A DNA stretch of 64,000 nt, taken from positions 27,613 through 91,612 of the forward strand of contig DATMRT010000130.1 in assembly GCA_035565975.1 (NCBI GenBank), written 5' to 3'. Numbering within the stretch: position 1 is the stretch's first letter; the number at the start of each line of letters is the position of its first letter. Origin of the DNA: Ga0077530 sp035565975 (GTDB lineage: Bacteria; Pseudomonadota; Alphaproteobacteria; Rhizobiales; Hyphomicrobiaceae). The notes under the pieces are model-generated. The model saw only the letters and a program-made list of their open reading frames with translations. It was not told the DNA's origin and searched no databases. The translations under genes were made by a program, and so were the position numbers. Of the stretch, positions 35,378 through 43,255 are shown in pieces.

Positions 35378-36460
35378 ATGTCTATCCCGCAGCAGAAGCT
35401 CGACAAGCTGGTCGAGCGCTGGCACGTCGTGCAGGCCGAGCTCAACGCCGGCCCGAGCGCGGCCGACTTTGCGCGCCTGTCCAAGGAATTCGCCGAGATC
35501 GACCCGGTCGTGCAGGCGATCGAGGCCCTGCGCAGCGCCGAGCGCGAGCGCGATGAGCTTACCGCCATGATCAAGGCGAGCGGGGGCGATCGCGAGATGG
35601 CGGCCCTCGCGGAGGAAGAGCTGCGCGCGGTCAATGCCCGTCTCGAGCAGCTCGAGCACGATCTCAGGATCCAGCTCCTACCCAAAGACTCAACCGACGA
35701 TGCCGACGTCATTCTCGAAGTGCGCGCGGGCACAGGTGGCGACGAGGCCGCGCTCTTTGCCGCCGATCTCTTCCGCATGTACAGCCGCTATGCCGAGCAG
35801 CATCGCTGGAAGGTCGAGATCATCTCGATGTCGGAGAATGACCTCGGCGGCTACAAGGAAATTGTCGCCTCGATCTCGGGCAAAGGCGTGTTCGCGCGAC
35901 TGAAGTTCGAGTCGGGCGTGCATCGCGTGCAGCGTGTGCCGGAAACCGAGGCGAGCGGGCGCATTCATACCTCGGCGGCGACCGTTGCCGTGCTGCCGGA
36001 GCCCGAGGAGGTCGACCTCGAAATCAAGCCCGAGGAGCTCAGGATCGACACCATGCGGGCGGGCGGCGCCGGCGGCCAGCACGTCAACAAGACGGAATCG
36101 GCGGTGCGCATCCTGCACATACCGACCGGCATCATCGTCGTGTCGGCCGAAAAGTCGCAGCACCAGAACCGGCGGCTCGCCATGCAGGTCCTGCGCTCAC
36201 GCCTCTACGAGATGCAGCGACAGCAATCGGATGAAGCGCGTGCCGCCGAGCGCAGGGGACAGGTCGGTTCCGGCGATCGCTCCCAGCGCATTCGCACGTA
36301 CAATTTCCCGCAGGGGCGCGTCACCGACCACCGCATCAACCTCACTCTGCACAAGCTCGACGAATTGCTGGAAGGCGGCCCCGCGCTCGACGAGGTGATC
36401 GACGCGCTGACCGCCGATTACCAGGCGAACCAGCTCGCCGCCCTGTCGATGAGCACCTGA
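35378..36460 (+). CDS. prfA: peptide chain release factor 1
   Basis: 360 residues, standard RF1. RVPETEASGRIHTSAATVAV contains the PxT codon-reading tripeptide (here PET), specific for UAA/UAG, and AGGAGGQHVNKTES contains the GGQ peptidyl-tRNA hydrolysis motif. It ends translation at the ribosome. prmC, which methylates the GGQ glutamine, starts 10 nt downstream, so the two are co-expressed. Confidence 0.97.
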   Translation: MSIPQQKLDKLVERWHVVQAELNAGPSAADFARLSKEFAEIDPVVQAIEALRSAERERDELTAMIKASGGDREMAALAEEELRAVNARLEQLEHDLRIQLLPKDSTDDADVILEVRAGTGGDEAALFAADLFRMYSRYAEQHRWKVEIISMSENDLGGYKEIVASISGKGVFARLKFESGVHRVQRVPETEASGRIHTSAATVAVLPEPEEVDLEIKPEELRIDTMRAGGAGGQHVNKTESAVRILHIPTGIIVVSAEKSQHQNRRLAMQVLRSRLYEMQRQQSDEARAAERRGQVGSGDRSQRIRTYNFPQGRVTDHRINLTLHKLDELLEGGPALDEVIDALTADYQANQLAALSMST

Positions 36461-36470
36461 GGCAGACGCA

Positions 36471-37418
36471 TTGAGCCTCGCGACTTTCAATGATGAGAAT
36501 GCCGGCCGCACGGTCCGTGAGGCCTTGCGCCTGGCGACCGACCAGCTCGCCGCCGCGGGCGTGCCGGACGCGGCCGTGGATGCGCGCCATCTCGTGGAGC
36601 ACGCCCTCGGCGTCACGCGCGCCGCTCTCATCAGCGCACCGGAGCGAGAGCTCGATAGCCTCGCGCGACAGCGGCTCGCCGCCGCGATCGCGCGCCGATG
36701 CGCGCGCGAGCCTGTCTCGCGGATCATCGGCGAACGCGAATTCTACGGCCTGACGCTCGGTCTCACGGCCGATACGCTCGATCCGCGCCCGGATACGGAG
36801 ACGGTCGTCAGCGTGGCGCTCGCGCTCGTTGCCACGATGCCCGCGCGTAAAGGGCCTCTGAGGATCCTCGATCTCGGCACGGGAACCGGTGCCATCGCCC
36901 TGGCTCTTCTCGCGGCCCTCCCCGATGCTGAAGCGACGGCCACGGATATCAGCGCACCGGCGCTCGCAGCCGCACGCCGGAATGCCGAGCGTCATGGTCT
37001 ACTCGACCGCATCCGCTTCATCAGGTCGCGGTGGCTTGACGAAGTGGACGGCCGCTACCACCTCTTGGTAACGAACCCGCCCTACGTCCCGCGCGATGAA
37101 ATAGTGTCCCTCGCGCCGGAGGTGGCCCAATGGGAGCCACACAGGGCATTGGACGGCGGCCCTGACGGCCTTGATGCCTATCGGGCCATCCTTGCAGATA
37201 CCTCGCGCGTGCTGGTGCCCGGTGGATGGGCGGTATTCGAGGTGGGTCACGATCAGGCGGCAGCGGTAGCAATGCTCGCCGTAAACCATGGCATGGAGCC
37301 TGCACCGCTGGAGTGGCCTCTCTTGCGGGATCTTGGTGGCCACACACGCTGTGTTGCGGTTGCCACATCTGGTCGCAACTGGAAAATAAATCTTGGAATC
37401 GCCGATCAGGGAGGCTAG
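36471..37418 (+). CDS. prmC: release factor glutamine methyltransferase
   Basis: 315 residues. An N-terminal helical domain (about 1-85) precedes the SAM domain: PRPDTETVV, DLGTGTGAIALALL, TDISAPALAAARRNA and the NPPYVPRDE motif that positions the target glutamine. It N5-methylates the Gln of the release-factor GGQ motif. The start is TTG at 36471 behind a GAGG, in the prfA operon. The C-terminal 15 residues are a variable tail. Confidence 0.93.
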   Translation: MSLATFNDENAGRTVREALRLATDQLAAAGVPDAAVDARHLVEHALGVTRAALISAPERELDSLARQRLAAAIARRCAREPVSRIIGEREFYGLTLGLTADTLDPRPDTETVVSVALALVATMPARKGPLRILDLGTGTGAIALALLAALPDAEATATDISAPALAAARRNAERHGLLDRIRFIRSRWLDEVDGRYHLLVTNPPYVPRDEIVSLAPEVAQWEPHRALDGGPDGLDAYRAILADTSRVLVPGGWAVFEVGHDQAAAVAMLAVNHGMEPAPLEWPLLRDLGGHTRCVAVATSGRNWKINLGIADQGG

Positions 37419-37795
37419 CTTACGGCCCAGGCAAAGCATGTGGCGCGTCCGAGCCAAGTCGGTTTTGAACCGCGCAGGCAGGAGGACGGGCCCGGCTGGT
37501 GAGAGGCAGAGGACGGCGTGTTTGCGCCAAAAGCTGCCAGGTCCACCTGAACTCCGTGATCGAGACGTGTGTCGCACCTTGGGGCCTTGGGTCGGGGGCG
37601 GTGCGTAGAGGATCACAGGGACATCTCTGATGTAGGTCGGTGTTGTGCGGGCCTTGTTGCTTGTCGCCGTGGCGATATGACGGAACGTCATGCGTCATCG
37701 GGTTTGTGATGGGCCTGCTCGAAATGGAGCCACGAGTTTGAGGGCTCCGGCGTGTCTGATCACGCACGAACTCTTCGAGGAAAGAACGGGAGCCT
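37419..37795. other. 377-nt intergenic region before the DUF4167 gene
   Basis: No gene recognised. At 37678-37690 lies TGACG-GAA-CGTCA, an inverted repeat with a third CGTCA at 37693-37697, which could be a regulator site. No clear promoter pair or terminator hairpin was identified. Confidence 0.35.
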
Positions 37796-38695
37796 ATGAG
37801 GCAGGGTCAGCAGCATCGCCGCGGGCGTAGCCGCGGCAGCAGCGGTGGCAATGGCAGCCATAGTCATCATCACCGCAAAGGGCAAAACCCGCTCGCGCGC
37901 AGCTTCGAGTCGAATGGCCCGGACGTCAAAGTCCGGGGTACGGCGGCCGACATCGCCGCCAAGTACATCGCCCTCGCCAGGGACGCGCAATCCTCGGGCG
38001 ATCCCGTTCTCGCCGAGAACTATCTCCAGCACGCCGAACACTACAACCGCATGATCATCGCCTACCGCGAGCAGCAGATGCAGCAGGGCGGCGATGTGGC
38101 CAACGGCAACGGCCAGCGCCATCGCAGTATGCACGGCGCCGATCTCGGCGACCCGGGCGAGGAGGGCGACGTCGAGGCAGCCGATCCGGGCATGGGCGAT
38201 CAGCCCGCCGTTCCGGCCTTTGCCCGCCATCCCGGCCAGGAACCTCAGCCCCCCCAACAGCGCCACGAGAATGGCCGACATGAGGAGCGGCGTGAGGACC
38301 GTCGTGACGAGCGGCGCGATGAGAGGCGTGACGATCGGCGCCAGCACGGCCGCCAGCAGGATCACCGCCACGACAATCCGCGCTTCCGCGATCGGCGCTA
38401 CGAGCGGCCGGACTATCGCAATGAGCGCAATGAGCGGGGCGAGCGTAGCGAGGGCGGCGAAGAGGCGCGCCCCACCCCGCGCGAGCCCGCACCCAGCGAC
38501 CAGCCGCAACAGCCCGTCATCGAGGCCAGCGAAGGCGCGCCGCGCGAGCAAGCGCAGCCCCGTCGCCGCGAGCGGTTCGACATGATGAAGGACCAGCCTG
38601 AGTTCCTGCGCCGTCCCGTACGCCGGCCGCGCCGCGAGGAGACCGGAGACGGCGACGATCCGGACAGTGGTGCTCAGGAGAAATCGGGCGCCTAA
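37796..38695 (+). CDS. DUF4167 protein, Arg/His/Glu-rich
   Basis: 299 residues. The conserved DUF4167 core is N-terminal (about 25-95: NPLARSFESNGPDVKVRG, AADIAAKYIALARDAQSSGD, AENYLQHAEHYNRMI). The remainder is low-complexity, dominated by Arg/Glu/Asp/His repeats such as RREDRRDERRDERRDDRR, and probably disordered. The family is restricted mainly to alphaproteobacteria, commonly next to prfA-prmC. RNA or ribosome binding is plausible from the charge pattern and neighbours, but unproven. Confidence 0.85.
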   Translation: MRQGQQHRRGRSRGSSGGNGSHSHHHRKGQNPLARSFESNGPDVKVRGTAADIAAKYIALARDAQSSGDPVLAENYLQHAEHYNRMIIAYREQQMQQGGDVANGNGQRHRSMHGADLGDPGEEGDVEAADPGMGDQPAVPAFARHPGQEPQPPQQRHENGRHEERREDRRDERRDERRDDRRQHGRQQDHRHDNPRFRDRRYERPDYRNERNERGERSEGGEEARPTPREPAPSDQPQQPVIEASEGAPREQAQPRRRERFDMMKDQPEFLRRPVRRPRREETGDGDDPDSGAQEKSGA

Positions 38696-38725
38696 TCCTT
38701 CGCCCCTTTGAGCGGCTTGATCAAG

Positions 38726-38755
38726 CGGACGACGCCTCTCGGTGTCGTCCGTTTT
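38726..38755 (+). terminator. terminator after the DUF4167 gene
   Basis: An 11-bp stem with one wobble pair (38726-38736 and 38741-38751), a TCTC loop and a TTTT tail. Confidence 0.85.
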
Positions 38756-38841
38756 GTATTTCGGCCCCACCGCCCTCGTCTTGCCGGCCGAATCGTGCCT
38801 CTGATCGTCCGAGAGTTGCATCGCGGACCGGAGAGGATGCC

Positions 38842-39819
38842 ATGGCGGAGCAAACGAGCATCGGCACGCGCGCGCGGTCGAGCCGCGCCCGCGCCGCCGG
38901 GACCAGCGTGAAGGCCGTCGCCCGGGCTCCAGCAGCAAGCGCGGCCAAGGCGGGTTTCGGCAAGAAGACGATCGCGCTCGTCTACGATTTCGACGGCACG
39001 CTCTCGCCGCGCCCCATGCAGGAGTACACGTTCCTGCCCAAGATCGGCGAGGATCCGAAGTCGTTCTGGCGGGAGTGCAATACGGTCGCGCGCGAGCAGG
39101 AAGCCGACCCGCTGATCACCTACATGCACCTCATGTACAAGAAGGCCAAGGCGCGCGGGGTACGTATCGACCGCGACGATCTCGTCGCACTGGGCCGCGA
39201 TGTCGAGCTATTCCCGGGCGTTGAAGCCTGGTTCGGCGAGATCGCCGAGTACGTCCGCATTCGTGCCGAGAGCCAGGGCGTTGCGCTGCGCCACTACCTC
39301 ATCTCTTCCGGCCTCGTCGAGATCATCGAGGGGACGCGCATCCGTCCGCACTTTCACAACGTGTTCGCGTCGGAATACTGGTTCGACGCCTACGATCTGC
39401 CCTATCCGAAACGCGTCATCTCCGACACCGGCAAGACGCAGTACCTGTTCCGCATCAACAAGGGCATCGAGAACCTCGGGCAGTCCATCAACGAGCATAT
39501 GCCCGAGGACGCGCGCCCGATCCCGTTCGCCAACATGATCTATTTCGGTGACGGCGATACCGACGTGCCCTCCATGGCGGTCATGCGCAAGAATGGCGGC
39601 CACGCCATCGCGGTCCACACGCCGGGCAAAGCGCGGGCCAAGTGCGTCGAGCTCTTCCGTGCCGGTCGCTGCGATTTCTTCGCGCCTGCCGACTACACGC
39701 GTGGCTCCGAGCTCTTTCGCCGCACGACACTGCTCCTCGATCGCATTCTCGCGAACATCCGTCTCGAGGAAGAAGCCTGGCGTCTGCGGCGTGCTATCGA
39801 GCGGAAAGGTAGTGGCTAA
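38842..39819 (+). CDS. HAD-superfamily phosphatase
   Basis: 325 residues. After a disordered Ala/Arg-rich N terminus (about 40 residues), motif I VYDFDGTLSP, motif II LISSG, and motif IV YFGDGDTDVPSM define the haloacid-dehalogenase phosphatase fold with an alpha-helical cap (about 75-150). Likely a cytoplasmic phosphatase acting on a small phosphorylated metabolite; substrate unknown. GGAGAGG precedes the ATG. It ends 4 nt from the end of the convergent ugpQ gene (overlapping stops). Confidence 0.8.
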   Translation: MAEQTSIGTRARSSRARAAGTSVKAVARAPAASAAKAGFGKKTIALVYDFDGTLSPRPMQEYTFLPKIGEDPKSFWRECNTVAREQEADPLITYMHLMYKKAKARGVRIDRDDLVALGRDVELFPGVEAWFGEIAEYVRIRAESQGVALRHYLISSGLVEIIEGTRIRPHFHNVFASEYWFDAYDLPYPKRVISDTGKTQYLFRINKGIENLGQSINEHMPEDARPIPFANMIYFGDGDTDVPSMAVMRKNGGHAIAVHTPGKARAKCVELFRAGRCDFFAPADYTRGSELFRRTTLLLDRILANIRLEEEAWRLRRAIERKGSG

Positions 39820-40574
39820 GGCCGATAGCCTTCGAAGACCGGCGCATCCGCCCATTTCGCCGCGATTTCGCGCTCGCGCACGGAGCGTACCGTCCACGTG
39901 AAGAGCGGTAAGCCCATTGCCTCACGCGCAAACCGCGTTACCGGCGTCGGCAAGGCGCGCACGTGATAGGAAAAGAACGAGGGCTCGGCCTCGCGGCTTT
40001 CGAGCAGATAGGTGAGGCTGATCGCGCGTGCGGCATCGATCTTGTTCGGCCACCAGTTGGTGACCGTGTAGTCGGTGGCGATGATCCCGCGCGGGATGTC
40101 GGGCGCGAGGGCCCGGCAGCGCGCCATGACCGCCGGATCGAACGATTTCAGGCAGATTGGTCCTTTGTACGCACGCGCCGTCGCGGCAATGGCCTCCAGA
40201 AAGCCAGCCTTCGGCGCGTCGAAGTCGCTCTTGATCTCGACGACGAGCGGCACGCGCCCACTGACCAGTGCGAGAAACGCCGCGAAGCTCAGGATGGGCG
40301 TGTCCTGCCCACGATAACGCAAGTTCGCAAGTTCAGCCGGCGTGCGCTCGTCGATCAGGCCGTCGGCATCGATGAGCCGCTTGAGTGCGCGATCGTGGAA
40401 CACCATCGGCGTGCCGTCCGACGCCGGCTGAAGATCGCACTCGATGCCATAGCCGCCCTCGATCGCCGCGATGAAGGCCGGACCGGTATTCTCGATCACG
40501 CCGGCACTGCGGTCGTGCAGTCCGCGATGCGCGATCGGACGGATGAATTGAGCGCGGTCGAGCTGAGGGCCCAC
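39816..40574 (-). CDS. ugpQ: glycerophosphodiester phosphodiesterase
   Basis: 252 residues. IAHRGLHDRSAGVIENT (catalytic His), YGIECDLQPASDGTPMVFHD with the metal-binding Glu-x-Asp and second catalytic His, LVVEIKSDFD and TWTVRS mark the GDPD TIM-barrel. It hydrolyses glycerophosphodiesters to glycerol-3-phosphate and alcohol. The start is GTG at 40574, right after the zapA stop, so it belongs to the zapA operon. Confidence 0.9.
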   Translation of the reverse strand: MGPQLDRAQFIRPIAHRGLHDRSAGVIENTGPAFIAAIEGGYGIECDLQPASDGTPMVFHDRALKRLIDADGLIDERTPAELANLRYRGQDTPILSFAAFLALVSGRVPLVVEIKSDFDAPKAGFLEAIAATARAYKGPICLKSFDPAVMARCRALAPDIPRGIIATDYTVTNWWPNKIDAARAISLTYLLESREAEPSFFSYHVRALPTPVTRFAREAMGLPLFTWTVRSVREREIAAKWADAPVFEGYRP

Positions 40575-40578
40575 GATG

Positions 40579-40806
40579 TCAAGCTCCCAATGCCTTGAGG
40601 CGCGTCTGAGCGTCGAGAAGTTCGTCGGCCAGCATGAGCGCCGCCATCAGCAGCAGACGATCATCGCCGGCAGCGGAGAACTCACCCGCGAGGCTGTCGA
40701 CGCGCTGTCGTACGATATCAGACAGCGCGAGCAGGCGCGCCTCCTCGCCATCGCCGCACTTCAGCCGGTACGTGCGGCCGTTGATGGTGATCGTCGCCTG
40801 CCCCAT
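40579..40806 (-). CDS. zapA: cell division protein ZapA
   Basis: 75 residues. TITINGRTYRLKCGDGEEARL is the ZapA N-terminal strand pair, followed by a helix with RQRVDSLAGEF and a C-terminal coiled-coil LLLMAALMLADELLDAQ. ZapA bundles FtsZ filaments at the division ring. An ATG 5 codons upstream (40821) is less likely. Alphaproteobacterial zapA is often followed by 6S RNA, but here ugpQ follows after 4 nt. Confidence 0.85.
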   Translation of the reverse strand: MGQATITINGRTYRLKCGDGEEARLLALSDIVRQRVDSLAGEFSAAGDDRLLLMAALMLADELLDAQTRLKALGA

Positions 40807-40852
40807 TCGGCCCCCGCCCACCGCTCCGCGTGCCCGCGGACTGCCGCTCGCC

Positions 40853-41221
40853 TTATTGTTCGGTCTCGATGAGGCTGCGCAGCGAATCGATCACCCAGTC
40901 AATCCGGTTCAATACCTGATCGCGCCCCTCTTCGAGCGCGCGAATGCGACTCTCCGCTTTCTCGAGTGCCGCGCGCAAGCGCTCGCGCTCGCTTTCGAGC
41001 TGCGCGACGCGCGCGAGAAGCACCGCGGGCTCGGGCGCCGAAGCATTCTCGGTAGCGGCGCGCTTGGCAGCCGCTTTGCTCTTGCCGGGCTTGGCGCCGC
41101 GCACTTTTCCGCCCGCCGCAGCAGCCTTCTTGGAAGCCGCCGCCTTCGATGCCGGCTGTTTGGATGCAAGTGCCTTTGAGGCGGGCGATTTACGCGCATT
41201 ACTGCTGGCACGCTCGCTCAT
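40853..41221 (-). CDS. DUF4164-like coiled-coil protein
   Basis: 122 residues. The N-terminal half is Ala/Lys/Ser-rich (repeats such as SKALASKQPASKAAASKKAA) and probably disordered and DNA- or polyanion-binding. The C-terminal half (about 65-120) is a coiled coil, LLARVAQLESERERLRAALE. Small coiled-coil proteins of the DUF4164 type sit directly upstream of zapA in many alphaproteobacteria, suggesting a division-related partner. The basic N-terminal extension is unusual for the family. Confidence 0.65.
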   Translation of the reverse strand: MSERASSNARKSPASKALASKQPASKAAASKKAAAAGGKVRGAKPGKSKAAAKRAATENASAPEPAVLLARVAQLESERERLRAALEKAESRIRALEEGRDQVLNRIDWVIDSLRSLIETEQ

Positions 41222-41382
41222 CTCGAACCTTCCAGTCAGCGGTGAGTGACTCGTGCGCCGCGCACAATCCCCCGCCGATCGAAACTTAAGTGGCGCGCCG
41301 CCTGTGCGTCAATCACGATAAAGGTAGAGGGTTCATGTGACAGCGCGTGAGTGTCGGCCATGCACGCCACATAGAGCGCCAC

Positions 41383-41796
41383 CTAGCGCAGTGGCTCACC
41401 TGTCGAAATCGCCGAGATGATGACGATCGCCTGCGCCATGGGAAAGTCGTCGGTAATCGTGAGGTCGATGCGTGCTTCATAGCCGGGCGGCGTGATCCGC
41501 GCGAGCTGCGCAGCGGCACCACCCGTCAGAACAAGAGTGGGGCGGCCCGACGGGAGGTTGACGACGCCCATGTCGCGCCAGAATACGCCTTTGCGCAAAC
41601 CCGTGCCGAGCGCCTTCGAGCAGGCTTCCTTTGCAGCAAAGCGCTTGGCGTAGGAAGCCGCGCGCTGCCGGCGGCGATCGGACTTCTGGCGCTCGATCTC
41701 GGTGAAAATGCGATTCAAGAAGCGATCACCGTAGATCTCGATCGAGCGCTCGATACGGCGGATGTCGATGACATCGTTGCCGAGGCCGAGAATCAT
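41383..41796 (-). CDS. acpS: holo-[acyl-carrier-protein] synthase
   Basis: 137 residues. GLGNDVIDIRRIE near the N terminus holds the first Mg-binding Asp, and KRFAAKEACSKALGTG the Glu and CoA-binding Lys; FWRDMGVVNLPSGRP and LTITDDFPMAQAIVII complete the match. It attaches phosphopantetheine to acyl carrier protein. Its ATG overlaps the pdxJ stop by 4 nt. In many relatives lepB-rnc-era follow; here they do not. Confidence 0.94.
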   Translation of the reverse strand: MILGLGNDVIDIRRIERSIEIYGDRFLNRIFTEIERQKSDRRRQRAASYAKRFAAKEACSKALGTGLRKGVFWRDMGVVNLPSGRPTLVLTGGAAAQLARITPPGYEARIDLTITDDFPMAQAIVIISAISTGEPLR

Positions 41797-42557
41797 GGTG
41801 TGCGCGCCTCGCGCATCAGGCGGATCATGCGCTCGATCGCCGGCCGCAGTCCGACCATGACCGCCTCGCCTATGAGGAAATGCCCGATGTTGAGCTCGGC
41901 GATTTCCGGCAAGCGTGCCACTTCGCCGACCGTATTGTACGTAAGGCCGTGCCCGGCATGGACCTCGAGCCCGGCCGCGTGGGCATCTCGCGCCCCTTTT
42001 GCCAGGCGTTGAACCTCCTGCTCGACGCGCTGCCAGTCATTGGCGAGCGCGTGCTCGCAATAGGCGCCGGTGTGCAGCTCGACGATATCCGCACCGAGCT
42101 TCGCCGCGGCCTCGATCGGCGCGCGGTCCGGCTCGATGAAGAGCGAGACGCGGATTCCCGCCGCCTTCAACTCACCGATGCAGCGCTCGAGAAAGCTGCT
42201 GGCCCCGACGACGTCGAGGCCGCCCTCGGTCGTGCGCTCCTCGCGCTTCTCGGGCACGAGGCAGCAGGCGTGCGGCACCGTCTTCAGCGCGATCGCCAGC
42301 ATCTCCGGCGTAGCCGCCATCTCGAAATTCAACGGGCGGGTGATCTCGGCCTTGAGGCGCGCGATGTCGTCATCGCGAATGTGGCGGCGATCCTCGCGCA
42401 GATGCGCCGTGATGCCGTCGGCCCCCGCTTCGATGGCAAGATGGGCGGCGCGAACCGGATCGGGATGGCGCCCGCCGCGCGCGTTCCGCAAGGTCGCGAC
42501 GTGGTCGACATTCACCCCGAGGCGCGGCGCCGCGGGCAAGGATCTCGTTTGGGACAT
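41793..42557 (-). CDS. pdxJ: pyridoxine 5'-phosphate synthase
   Basis: 254 residues. LGVNVDHVATLRNARGGRHPDP, ITAHLREDRRHI, NFEMAATPEML, CLVPEKREERTTEGG and ELHTGAYCEH are the PdxJ landmarks. It condenses deoxyxylulose 5-phosphate with aminoacetone phosphate to pyridoxine 5'-phosphate in the DXP-dependent vitamin B6 pathway. Co-translated with acpS, the classical pdxJ-acpS pair. Confidence 0.97.
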   Translation of the reverse strand: MSQTRSLPAAPRLGVNVDHVATLRNARGGRHPDPVRAAHLAIEAGADGITAHLREDRRHIRDDDIARLKAEITRPLNFEMAATPEMLAIALKTVPHACCLVPEKREERTTEGGLDVVGASSFLERCIGELKAAGIRVSLFIEPDRAPIEAAAKLGADIVELHTGAYCEHALANDWQRVEQEVQRLAKGARDAHAAGLEVHAGHGLTYNTVGEVARLPEIAELNIGHFLIGEAVMVGLRPAIERMIRLMREARTP

Positions 42558-42603
42558 TGACTCGCTCGACTCTTACGGCCGGCGCGGCCGTAAGGGCCCA
42601 GCG

Positions 42604-43167
42604 TCAAGCCTGATGCCGGCGGCGGGTGTGAAAGACCTCGGCCGCCCGGCGGCCTATGAAATAGAGGGCCGAGCCGGAAATCAACCCCAGCACAAGGCTG
42701 CCGACGAAGAGTGGTTTAAGGATCGGCCACAAGAGCTTACCGGCGGCATCCATCATGCTCAGCGGATCGGGCCGGAACCTGGATGTTTCCGCAAGGCCCG
42801 CGAGCGTGTGCTGAAGCTCCTCGATGGTCATCGCGCCGGTTTCGCCGAGCAGCATGATGCCGAGCAGATACGAACCAACCCACATGACGGGCCACGTGAG
42901 CGGGTTGCCCGCCCAGGTGCCGAGCACCGCCGCGCCGACATTCGCCCGGCCCGCCCACGCGATGGCAACGGCGACCAGCATCTGAACGCCGAGAACCGGC
43001 AGGAAGGCGACGAACACGCCGGTGGCGAGACCGAGGCCAATGGCATGCGGCGTCGTCTCGAGGCGCAGTATCTCGGACCAGGCGCGGTGCAAGCCCCACT
43101 CTCCTGTCCTGCGTTCACCGTTGCGGGTACTGAACGTCCCGTCACCGCAATCGTTCCGCAAACCCAT
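42604..43167 (-). CDS. DUF2062 membrane protein
   Basis: 187 residues with two to three hydrophobic segments (about 45-70, 80-110, 150-175). ETTPHAIGLGLATGVFVAFLPVLG and GNPLTWPVMW are conserved in DUF2062 proteins, inner-membrane proteins of unknown function. It lies between rsh and pdxJ on the same strand, with 88 nt and 46 nt gaps, and is likely co-transcribed with them. Confidence 0.8.
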   Translation of the reverse strand: MGLRNDCGDGTFSTRNGERRTGEWGLHRAWSEILRLETTPHAIGLGLATGVFVAFLPVLGVQMLVAVAIAWAGRANVGAAVLGTWAGNPLTWPVMWVGSYLLGIMLLGETGAMTIEELQHTLAGLAETSRFRPDPLSMMDAAGKLLWPILKPLFVGSLVLGLISGSALYFIGRRAAEVFHTRRRHQA

Positions 43168-43255
43168 GAGAGTGCACCTGCGTTGGTAAAGTCGTAGCTA
43201 CATGGGCGCCGTTTACGGCCCCCTTGTGACGCAACGCATGTACGGAAGACACACC

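Noticed and set aside
40400..40578. 6S RNA gene after zapA
   Set aside because: Only 4 nt separate zapA from ugpQ, so there is no room.
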